From: a virus
Direction: 5' to 3' (one strand)
Virus record (IMG/VR): IMGVR_UViG_3300037961_002519
Span: 1-26,936 of that record
Length of the DNA stretch: 26,936 nt
Shown here: piece by piece, positions 18,946 through 26,936 of the stretch
Layout of the letters: each line of letters starts with the position of its first letter
Numbering within the stretch: position 1 is the stretch's first letter
Notes under the pieces: model-generated
What the model was told of the DNA's origin: nothing
What the model saw: only the letters and a program-made list of their open reading frames with translations
Database searches by the model: none
Program-made: the position numbers and the translations under genes

Positions 18946-21900
18946 TATGCTAAGGTAATCACTTTGAGATCTTTTATTCTTGGTGGATATGTTTGGTCAG
19001 TAGATGTCAGAACAATCTTAATTCTATATGACTTGAAGTTTGGAAGATCATTCGCAGTAAATGTAAATTCTCTAAAGTCAATGTCAAGAGTGTCAAAAGA
19101 TCCAGAATTCACTGCAGGTACAAATGTATCAGGTTTTCCATTGCTATCCGAGAATGAAATAATTTCTCCCCTATCATTTAAATTATCAAATCCTGGGAAT
19201 GGTATAAAGATTGGTTTGAAGTTTGCATTTTCACTGATAGCATAGAAAGCTCTAATATCGTTATACTCATTAATATGTGCGTCAAGTAAGATTTTAATCG
19301 AAGAAGCGGATTCTTGCAGATCAATTTCTTTAGTAATATACTGACATGCAGATGGATCATCATCGAGAGTGTTGACTCTTCTGTCAATAGAATAATCTTG
19401 AATAAGGTTATCAACTCTGTTACTAACTAAAACAGCACTCATTCTTTGAGTATCAACTATAGGAGACAGTCTTGTATCTACTGTATTGAGATTCAACTTA
19501 AGATTAAGTGACCTATCTCCAGGAAGATCTTGAATTTGAGCGTTTGTAGTTTCATTAATTCTAGAAGCAATAATCCTTGGTGAATCCAAGTAGTTGGTTC
19601 TATTCAAATTAATTGGTTCAAATCCTTGATTTACGAATGGAATTTGAATTCCCTCACCAGAACCATCTCCAAGACTTGATCCAGAAACAGTTCTCAGTTC
19701 ACCAGTCAAACTCGTTCCAGGAACAGTGATGTTCTGAACATTAGGATAGATAATTTCAAATGGCATATTCTGAGTTGCTCTTGCCTGAACACCACCAGCA
19801 GACTTGGCCTGGTTCAGATAGAGTCTTGGGAAACTTACTCCATCAGTTCTGGCAATACCAGAAGTTGACATATCCAATTTAACATTATATGAATCATATG
19901 TAAGTGGGTAAGAAACAGTAACATCAGACAGATTGTGAGTCTTGTTGATTCTTCTCAGGGAAACGCCACCCATTTCATATTTGTAAACAGGAGTTCCAAC
20001 GATGTAGTTCTTTGGAATTGTTCCATCAACCCCTCTAGTAATTCCAGAGATTGTTCCTCCAGAAGCTCCAGTGTAGGAAATAATTTCATCATCAATCAGA
20101 ATGTATCCAGGATATGTGGTTCCAACTGAAACGTTTTCAAATGTTTCAAGATTATTTGTAGTTTCAACCGTAATATTTGCAGCTGAATCTGAGTTATATG
20201 GAAGTGTGAGTTTGGTTGGTATTACATCACTCTGTGCTTCAGAAATAGTCACCTTATTGGTTTCATGATACATTCCATGATTCTTGTGATCAACTTCAAT
20301 GTGGAGACCATCATTCACAACATCAATGCTATTAATCTGAACGCCACCAAGAGTTGAAGCATTTAACGTGGTTAGAACACCAACACTATTTGTGTATTGA
20401 ACTGTCTTACCAGCTCCAGCAACAACAAAGTTGCCTTGAACATTATCAAGAATCAGTTCATTTGTACTTGCAATAGAAACGACCGAGAGTCTTGCATTTC
20501 TACCAACAGAGTTATTGCCGATGGTAGCAATACCCAATACATCGCCAACTTGATAACCAGTTCCAGAATTGACAACGGTTGCAGCGACTGCAACACCATT
20601 CTCAATCATGACATTTGCAGTGATGTCTCTACCAGTTCCCGTGATATTTGTAAGACCGATTCCAGTGAAAGTAAAGGTTCCCAGAGACGGTGTATATCCA
20701 ATACCAGAGTTAATAATTCCAAGTGAACCGGTTGCAATTCCAGCACTTCCAACAAAGTTGCCAGTTGCATTAGTTCCTTGCTGGGAAATCGTATTGCCAA
20801 TAGTTAGTTGAGTTGCAATACCAATTCTATCAGTTACGTTAGATGAGAGACCAACACGGATTCTTCTGGAATTTAGATTCAGAGAATCTGGCATAAGTCT
20901 TGGAATCTGTGCATTTCCTTCGGACAAGACTGGATTGTAAGCCTGAACCTCTCCAGAAGTAGCAAACTCTGCTCTGTAAAGAACAAACTTAAGATCTTCC
21001 CACTGACTTGGTTCCCATGTAGAAGCGTTTTGTGACTTAAACAGAGATCCAAGATATGGTTGGTTAGAGATAAATTCATCAGTTATGATATCAGACTCAC
21101 CAACTCTAGAGATGAATACTCTATATTTGGTTGACCAAGATGCAAGGGTTATTGCATATTCAGTTCCACCCTCAACATAGACCGGCGCTTCAAATGTAAT
21201 TCGAGTTGGAACAGTTCCATCCTGAGATACATTGATTTGACCTGGTTCAACCACAACTTCAGAGAATGGGAGGATCTTTTGAGTTGGAGTTCCATTCTGC
21301 ATTGTGCGTAACTGGAATGTCATTGGAATATCCATGTCGTCTTTCGACTGGAAGAATATATCACAACTTGTTAAGAAAACTCCAGTTTCGTCCTCAACTT
21401 GGAATGATTGAGCAAGTGGGTCATACCAACCAACTTTAACTTGCTCACTCTGTGTGCGAATTACCGTGCTACCTACGAACTCCATACCAAGACTTCTGCT
21501 TGCTGCTTTAGCTTCAGATTCATGCTGTTGAGAAATTCTAGCGTTTCTAACAGAAATAATTTGTTCTTGGACAGTCTCTAAAGTTCCACTTGCACTGTAA
21601 CTTTCTTCTCCAATAGTATCTGCTGTATCCTGATTATTTGTTGGATTATTAATCAAGGTAAAAGTTTTTGTTCCAGTATTAAATCTAGGATTCGTTGCAA
21701 TATTTGGATCTGGAATATAGAAACTACCAATACAAGTTGCTCCAAGATCAGAGATAAGTCTTACATTTGTAATTTCTGCTTGAGCCCCGCTTGTTTGTCC
21801 AACAAGAATCATTCCGCTTTCAACATATCCACTGTAATCACCCTGCGCCTGTTCAGACAGTGAGAATGTATCAACATTTAAAACAGTAGATGTTGCCGAA

Positions 21901-24900
21901 TAGGTGGATGGCAATACAGTGCCTCCCTGACCTCGTAACTGAGTAATTCCGGGAGTTCCAGTATATGTTTCAACTTCACTCGCACTAACTTGTGACACAT
22001 ATGGATTATTAGTAAAAACTGAAGTTGGTGCGTTGTAAGGACCTTCTTTGTGGTTCGTTTGAGCAACTCTGAAGGTAATCTTTGGACCTGCCTCACCGTT
22101 TACTGGTGACAGTCCAGTTCTTCTTACTCTACCAACAACCTTTTCACCAACCTGGAATACACCAGATTGCATGTTAATTTCCATGAGTTTTGGTACACAA
22201 TATTTTGTTACGTTAACTCCATCAAAGAATGCATAGATTTGAGTTAAAGGCTTAAGTTTCTTAGAAACAAACTGAAGGTTTCTAGAGCGCATGAAGGAAA
22301 TTACTTCCCTACTCAGAACTTTATCTCCTTGAGATGTTTGATCGAACTGTTCAACGACAGCAGTTCTAACTCCGGTTCTAGATGAAGTACCAGTTTGAAT
22401 GGTTTCTGCATACTCGTCTTCAAAGTCCGTAACAGTTCTAGTTCCCCAAATATGACCAGGTTGACCAGGACGAGCAATAAATCCAACCCACCTTGGATTT
22501 TTAGTTTCAGTTCTTGTTTTCTTATGTGTTTTAACTTCAGTTCCTGTCCAAGTGGTTTCCCAAGAGTTCCATAAAATTGGACCCAATCCAGTTTGAGGAT
22601 CAATGCCTTGAGTCCTGGACAAATTGGCCATGGTCTCACTATAATTACCTTCAACCTGAGTAATTTTTGCTTCAACTCTAGCAGTATCGACCCAGGTATC
22701 TGAAGATGGAGTCAACTCCAAACTTGCTTGCCAGAAACTGACGAGGAAAGGTGTAACACTTTCTGTTCTAGTTGCAAACGATTGTTTTAACCACTCAACT
22801 TCAGTGTAGTCTAGAGTAATGATATCCTGCGAACGTCTGACATTGACACCTTCCGGTTGAACAAATCTTGAATCCGCATCTGGATTTACATTTTCAACAG
22901 GACCAAGCGTTAGGTCAATAGAGTTTGTGAAGTGTCTTGGTCTCAGTTCTTGGTTTTTAATGTCAACTGAGTTTTTGATATCTCTTCTTTCTTCTTGAAG
23001 AGTGAAAGATGTGAAGTTATCAACAAAGAATCCTGATTTAAATTTGTTTAAACCAGCAGAGTCTGGAATGAACAGATTTTCAGTTTTGGTTTCGAGTAAG
23101 TTTAGAGATGTGTAATATTCAAGATTTTTAATTCTAGTTTCAAGTTCTCGGATATCTTGCATCCGATATCTCTTATGGTTTAGGAAGTCTAACTGTGCCT
23201 GATTAACGTGTAAGAGGTACGCAGGGAGTTCTACAGTAGCGATTTCTAGCGCATCATCAACTGGAACAGGTTTTTCGGGATTTTCTGCAGGTTCTCCATA
23301 CTGAACTTGGAATTTACCAAATTTTGTACAGAAGATGGAGTCTGTTCTTCCAAGGAAAAATGAATAATCAGTTGTAATGGATTCATCGGAAGCTAAAATA
23401 TTCGCAGAAGAATTTCCTGATCCATCAAACTTTCTTCCAAAAAACTCAAGAGGTGATCTCGAATTTTCAGTTACAACATATTGTGAAACTTTTGGTCTAA
23501 TATCAATGATATCAGTATTTCTATAACCATCGACTATTTGAATATCAGTTTTATAATTCATAGTATCATATGAATTCTTAGTCGTGATATCTCCATCATC
23601 TGAAGACTCATAGTATCCATTGGAAAAATAGATTTTCAGTCTTCTGGAAGCAGGTTTAAAGTTTCTTTTTCTAGTGATAAATGAGTGGTCAAAGAAAGTC
23701 CCTTGCTGATTAGTATCAAAATTATACCCAGCAGTTACAGTTTTACTTGGAGTTTCTAGCGTTGTTACGATTCCTTGAACTCTTGACTCTTCAAACGTAA
23801 CAGTTTCTCCTTCTTTAAATCCAATTTTGTTCTTCAGAACGTATGTAATTTCAGAATCTGAAAGTCTTTCGCAATAAATTGCAACTGCACCAGTATCATT
23901 GCCAATGATTCTTTCTCCAATAATCAAATCAGTTGTTTTCCCAGTTGGACCGTTTAGATTTGATAAGGTTACTTTAGGTGCAGATGGAGTATCATTATCA
24001 AATGATTCAAAGATTCCAAGAATTTTTATAGCGTCACCATGATTAAGTGAAATGATTTCATCTTGTACTCTTGTTCCAAATGGATAAATTCCATACGATA
24101 GTCCATCATTTAAAGTAGTTGCACCAACACCAGATGCTGCGTTTGTGGATTTATCAACAACAACCGCATTTACTCTGTTGAGTCTCTTTACTTTTGATTT
24201 TGGTTTAGTCTTCTTCAAAGTAGCTACTAAAGTAGCACCAGTATCATTTGAACCTAAATTGTTAATTTGGAGAACTGTAGATCCAGCAGTGTATGAAAAC
24301 TTATCTGGAGTCAGAGCTTCAGTATTGCCATTAGATCTGATTAGAGTATATCTTTCTTCGTCAAAAGGAAGGAAAGTTTCATTAGCTCCTGCAACTAGAG
24401 CAGACGATAACTGATTGCCAGAAATATTTACGGTATATGATCTTCTGATGTTGATCGACGCATTTGTCAAATCAACATTAGAAATCAACATTTTAGGCAT
24501 CGGAGCATATAATGTATTATCCTCAGACTTATTGACGTGAGTCTTGAGAAGTTTTAAATCAGTGACCGAAAGGTTGGATGATCCAGTTGGAAGAGTACCA
24601 CTTGCAACACCAGTAACTGTTGTAACACCAACAACTTCAATAGAGGTTGATCCAACACTTACAACTTCACCAAACGTTGGTTCTGCAAATCCCAATCCAG
24701 TGAATTGAACAATGTCATTCAGTTTTACGATTGTTCCTGGGAAAAGTGTATTTGTGCTTCTGATAATACTTCTTCCAGTAGAGGCATTATATGGAGTAAT
24801 AGTAGCGATGCCAATATTAATGAACTCTTGCTGGATTGTGTCTGCAGCGAAAGTTTTTGCAAATCCAACATCACCATTTTGGGGTCCACCATAAACTGAT

Positions 24901-26546
24901 TTAACATCGGCAAAACCATGAGATGTTACTGCAGTTGCAACTCTATTATTTTCAACACCATCAAAGATAAATGGCTCATTATTTAAGAATTGACCAGAAG
25001 TTTCATATACAGTAAGTGCTGTGCCTGCTGAAACAGAACTTCTTAAGAATCCGGTTGCACCACTATATCTTCCTCTAACAAAAGTTGGAACTGGAAGAGT
25101 GATAGGTTCACTCAGCGTGATATTTGTAAATGTCTGAACATCATATAAAGAAAGATCCCACTCATTGATATCTTGATTGCTGAACGAATATGATCCTGAT
25201 TCTAAAGCAAAGTCATAAACTCTAGCAACACCAATCTCTTTTCCAGGTGCTACGAGACCTGTGGCTCCGACTCTACTATCTCTAAGACTTACAATGTAAG
25301 TATTACCCAAACCAACGACTGGACTTCCAAATACTCTGTTAACTCTTAAATTAGATCCAGTTGTATAATTGATTGCTTGACTCTGTAACGTTTTTGACGT
25401 TCTTGGTTTTACAACATCAAGATAAGTTGAATTAAGAGTTTCAACCTCATATCCTTTTACAAATGCCTTTCCTGGAGAGACTACGTAGTTAATTAAGTCT
25501 TCACTAGCAGGCTCTCCTGAATATGTAAATTGCCCTGCTTCGAATAAACCGTTATTTCCAGTTCTATTATTGAGAGTTTCTTTTAAGGTAACATCAAAAG
25601 GAGTTACTGTATAATCACCAGATTCAGCAAATGTTCTTCTTGCTAATTCATCTGCAATAATGCTATATTGAGTATTCTTAATTTGTGATCTTAATTGACC
25701 GTCTCTAATGGTTGCGAGCTCGACAAAATTAGAATCGTTAAAATCGTCTAGTGGTTTAGCAAACAGAGAGAGATTAATTTTTAAACGATCTGCACCTGGT
25801 GCAGCATAGTTGTTGTATCCTCTAGAATTATCCGTCAGAGTTTCGTCTTCATCTGCATTGATGATCTCTTCTTGAATTCTAAGACCAACTCTAACGCTTG
25901 GCGAACTTGAATATTGAGTTAAGACAAGAGTTTCATCTGCAACATTTACAAAAGTTCCACGGACGAAATATACACCATTAACAATCGAAAAAGCAGATCC
26001 AGTTGAGGATGCATTTTCAGAAATCAAAGATGCAAATGCTTCGCCAGAAGGAATAAAAGGATTGTTTAGTGGTCCACTTATAATATCTCCATCACATGTT
26101 AAAGATTCACCATCAGTGAATTGCTTCTGATCATCATTGATTCCAGTAGTAAGGTATGAAATATAGAGAGTCAGATTTCCCCTTTCTGAATCTTCAGGTA
26201 AAAGAATCTTATCAACAATTGCAGTTACACCAGATACCAGACCAATAATTCTTCTGCCAACAAGTTGGTCTGCATAATGTGATACAGGAACACCCAGGTG
26301 AGTGTTGTTAAGTTCAATTCCAGGGTATTCTTGGGTATATGCTGTGTTACCAGGAATTACCTTAGCACCTTCTTTGAAGAAGTGTTGACCAAACTTTTCA
26401 ATTTGGTTCTGCAAAATTGACTGCAGACCAGTTAATTCTCTTGCCTGAACCGGATAACCTGGCTTGAAAAGAACTCTGTAGTAATTATCATTCGGATCAA
26501 AATCGTCAAAGTATGGGGAAACATTGAGATTTGTAAGTTGAGCCAT
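18945..26546 (-). CDS. Very large DUF4815-type virion protein, probably baseplate-linked tail fibre
   Basis: This is one open frame of 2533 residues. The N terminus holds DFDPNDNYYRVLFKPGYPVQ (about residues 15-34) and ARELTGLQSILQNQIEKFGQ, which matches the start of the DUF4815 family found in marine T4-like phages. The rest is mainly beta with many Gly/Ser/Thr stretches. Landmarks: VRGRYSGATGFLR near 490; a Trp-rich part (ILWNSWETTWTGTEVKTHKK) near 1330; LKPLTQIYAFFDGVNVTKYC near 1440; WYDPLAQSFQVEDETGVFLT near 1710; GxGYT-like units near 1945 and 2000; ILIDDEIISYTGASGGTISG near 2150, followed by TRGVDGT. It ends with TYPPRIKDLKVITLA. There is no membrane segment. It probably forms a long part of the baseplate or fibre network used in host contact. 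Its ATG is 6 bases after the gp8 stop. Confidence 0.93.
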   Translation of the reverse strand: MAQLTNLNVSPYFDDFDPNDNYYRVLFKPGYPVQARELTGLQSILQNQIEKFGQHFFKEGAKVIPGNTAYTQEYPGIELNNTHLGVPVSHYADQLVGRRIIGLVSGVTAIVDKILLPEDSERGNLTLYISYLTTGINDDQKQFTDGESLTCDGDIISGPLNNPFIPSGEAFASLISENASSTGSAFSIVNGVYFVRGTFVNVADETLVLTQYSSSPSVRVGLRIQEEIINADEDETLTDNSRGYNNYAAPGADRLKINLSLFAKPLDDFNDSNFVELATIRDGQLRSQIKNTQYSIIADELARRTFAESGDYTVTPFDVTLKETLNNRTGNNGLFEAGQFTYSGEPASEDLINYVVSPGKAFVKGYEVETLNSTYLDVVKPRTSKTLQSQAINYTTGSNLRVNRVFGSPVVGLGNTYIVSLRDSRVGATGLVAPGKEIGVARVYDFALESGSYSFSNQDINEWDLSLYDVQTFTNITLSEPITLPVPTFVRGRYSGATGFLRSSVSAGTALTVYETSGQFLNNEPFIFDGVENNRVATAVTSHGFADVKSVYGGPQNGDVGFAKTFAADTIQQEFINIGIATITPYNASTGRSIIRSTNTLFPGTIVKLNDIVQFTGLGFAEPTFGEVVSVGSTSIEVVGVTTVTGVASGTLPTGSSNLSVTDLKLLKTHVNKSEDNTLYAPMPKMLISNVDLTNASINIRRSYTVNISGNQLSSALVAGANETFLPFDEERYTLIRSNGNTEALTPDKFSYTAGSTVLQINNLGSNDTGATLVATLKKTKPKSKVKRLNRVNAVVVDKSTNAASGVGATTLNDGLSYGIYPFGTRVQDEIISLNHGDAIKILGIFESFDNDTPSAPKVTLSNLNGPTGKTTDLIIGERIIGNDTGAVAIYCERLSDSEITYVLKNKIGFKEGETVTFEESRVQGIVTTLETPSKTVTAGYNFDTNQQGTFFDHSFITRKRNFKPASRRLKIYFSNGYYESSDDGDITTKNSYDTMNYKTDIQIVDGYRNTDIIDIRPKVSQYVVTENSRSPLEFFGRKFDGSGNSSANILASDESITTDYSFFLGRTDSIFCTKFGKFQVQYGEPAENPEKPVPVDDALEIATVELPAYLLHVNQAQLDFLNHKRYRMQDIRELETRIKNLEYYTSLNLLETKTENLFIPDSAGLNKFKSGFFVDNFTSFTLQEERRDIKNSVDIKNQELRPRHFTNSIDLTLGPVENVNPDADSRFVQPEGVNVRRSQDIITLDYTEVEWLKQSFATRTESVTPFLVSFWQASLELTPSSDTWVDTARVEAKITQVEGNYSETMANLSRTQGIDPQTGLGPILWNSWETTWTGTEVKTHKKTRTETKNPRWVGFIARPGQPGHIWGTRTVTDFEDEYAETIQTGTSSRTGVRTAVVEQFDQTSQGDKVLSREVISFMRSRNLQFVSKKLKPLTQIYAFFDGVNVTKYCVPKLMEINMQSGVFQVGEKVVGRVRRTGLSPVNGEAGPKITFRVAQTNHKEGPYNAPTSVFTNNPYVSQVSASEVETYTGTPGITQLRGQGGTVLPSTYSATSTVLNVDTFSLSEQAQGDYSGYVESGMILVGQTSGAQAEITNVRLISDLGATCIGSFYIPDPNIATNPRFNTGTKTFTLINNPTNNQDTADTIGEESYSASGTLETVQEQIISVRNARISQQHESEAKAASRSLGMEFVGSTVIRTQSEQVKVGWYDPLAQSFQVEDETGVFLTSCDIFFQSKDDMDIPMTFQLRTMQNGTPTQKILPFSEVVVEPGQINVSQDGTVPTRITFEAPVYVEGGTEYAITLASWSTKYRVFISRVGESDIITDEFISNQPYLGSLFKSQNASTWEPSQWEDLKFVLYRAEFATSGEVQAYNPVLSEGNAQIPRLMPDSLNLNSRRIRVGLSSNVTDRIGIATQLTIGNTISQQGTNATGNFVGSAGIATGSLGIINSGIGYTPSLGTFTFTGIGLTNITGTGRDITANVMIENGVAVAATVVNSGTGYQVGDVLGIATIGNNSVGRNARLSVVSIASTNELILDNVQGNFVVAGAGKTVQYTNSVGVLTTLNASTLGGVQINSIDVVNDGLHIEVDHKNHGMYHETNKVTISEAQSDVIPTKLTLPYNSDSAANITVETTNNLETFENVSVGTTYPGYILIDDEIISYTGASGGTISGITRGVDGTIPKNYIVGTPVYKYEMGGVSLRRINKTHNLSDVTVSYPLTYDSYNVKLDMSTSGIARTDGVSFPRLYLNQAKSAGGVQARATQNMPFEIIYPNVQNITVPGTSLTGELRTVSGSSLGDGSGEGIQIPFVNQGFEPINLNRTNYLDSPRIIASRINETTNAQIQDLPGDRSLNLKLNLNTVDTRLSPIVDTQRMSAVLVSNRVDNLIQDYSIDRRVNTLDDDPSACQYITKEIDLQESASSIKILLDAHINEYNDIRAFYAISENANFKPIFIPFPGFDNLNDRGEIISFSDSNGKPDTFVPAVNSGSFDTLDIDFREFTFTANDLPNFKSYRIKIVLTSTDQTYPPRIKDLKVITLA

Positions 26547-26552
26547 AGTTAG

Positions 26553-26936
26553 TTAGAACTGCAATATAACTTTGATGTCTTCTCTTTGACTGGAAGATCT
26601 TTTGATAGCTGGTCTGTTGTCAACGTAAATAATGTTTCCAGAGTATTTTTTAACCTCTGGATTCGATACTCCATTAGTAAAGTTTTGACCAAGATAATAT
26701 GTCTTATTATTTATTGAGGTAGTGAAGCCACTAAAATTGGTGCTGATTGACAGATTATTTGTTCCACCAACGATTGATAAACTACCACCAGATGCTGGTG
26801 AAGCAGTAAAGCGCGTCAAATTGAATCCATAGGTTGGATTGGTCTGAGCAGTCCCTACGGTGTTAAATCCTGCAAGAGTTCTATCTTGCCAATATTTCAA
26901 AACACCCGTGGTTTGATCATAACTTACAACTTTACC
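26553..26936 (-). CDS. gp8: Baseplate wedge protein gp8, C-terminal part (5' end outside window)
   Basis: The frame is open to the window edge at 26936, so 127 residues of the C terminus are present. The end YSGNIIYVDNRPAIKRSSSQ, then REDIKVILQF, matches the end of T4 gp8 (HSGEMIYMENRPPIIMAMDQ then TEEINILFTF). Upstream GVLKYWQDRTLAGFN and NPTYGFNLTRF are beta-rich. gp8 forms part of each baseplate wedge. A TTG at 26898 could be mistaken for a start, but GKVVSYDQTTGV continues in frame before it, so this is a truncated gene. The assignment rests on the short C-terminal match and on position. Confidence 0.75.
   Translation of the reverse strand, partial: GKVVSYDQTTGVLKYWQDRTLAGFNTVGTAQTNPTYGFNLTRFTASPASGGSLSIVGGTNNLSISTNFSGFTTSINNKTYYLGQNFTNGVSNPEVKKYSGNIIYVDNRPAIKRSSSQREDIKVILQF

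Noticed and set aside
22313-22675. Minus-strand frame of 120 codons inside the 2533-residue gene
   Set aside because: It is an out-of-frame shadow rich in Leu and Lys, fully inside a strongly supported coding frame.
26708-26715. AATAAATA motif inside gp8
   Set aside because: It is about 160 bases before the next start and within coding sequence (Ile-Asn-Asn codons), so probably chance.
26898-26900. TTG as the start of the right-most gene
   Set aside because: The same frame continues without a stop to the window edge with sensible sequence (GKVVSYDQTTGV), so the gene is truncated by the window rather than starting here.

Overview
This window is most likely part of the late structural module of a T4-like myovirus, probably a marine phage of the cyanophage type or a close relative. 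Every gene I can support is on the minus strand, so transcription runs from base 26936 to base 1. The gene order follows the conserved T4 late block: gp8 (partial), a long non-T4 stretch, gp13, gp14, gp15, gp16, two or three accessory genes, gp17, gp18, gp19, gp20, gp67, a non-T4 gene, gp21, gp22, gp23 (partial). The host is inferred, not seen. It rests on AT-rich DNA, a very large DUF4815-type virion protein, the enlarged gp14, gp18 and gp22, and small genes that I associate with T4-like cyanophages. No tRNA, rRNA, CRISPR array, insertion sequence or integration gene was seen.

Region by region, in transcription order. (1) 26936-18140 is the baseplate and tail-fibre region: the end of gp8, a 2533-residue virion protein, two small overlapping genes and a 139-residue beta-rich protein. 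In T4 this interval holds gp9, gp10, gp11, gp12 and wac, none of which I recognise here. (2) 18115-14824 is the neck: gp13, an enlarged gp14 and gp15 with an extra C-terminal domain. (3) 14824-8181 is the DNA packaging region: gp16 (small terminase) and gp17 (large terminase). They are separated by a 656-residue coiled-coil protein, a 51-residue basic protein, a 675-residue mosaic basic protein and a 52-residue basic protein. A zinc-binding protein follows gp17. (4) 8102-5237 is the contractile tail: sheath gp18 and tube gp19. (5) 5203-1 is the head: portal gp20, core gp67, an unknown 186-residue protein, prohead protease gp21, scaffold gp22 and major capsid protein gp23.

Expression looks like the T4 late scheme. 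Octamers of the form NATAAATA (T4 late consensus TATAAATA) lie 20-43 bases before many starts, and several overlap the stop codon of the gene before. Many other genes are joined by TAATG, TGATG, ATGA or 11-base overlaps, which suggests translational coupling. No convincing intrinsic terminator was found.

The most interesting part is 8393-12387. Two genes of only 51 and 52 codons begin MKTYKQF and MKTFKQF. This closely resembles the capsid targeting sequence of T4 internal proteins (MKTYQEFIAE), which the gp21 protease removes. Both proteins are strongly basic. They flank a 675-residue, lysine-rich protein built from many small cysteine-bearing modules plus a DUF192 domain. I propose this cluster encodes internal head proteins that are packaged with the DNA, but this is inference.
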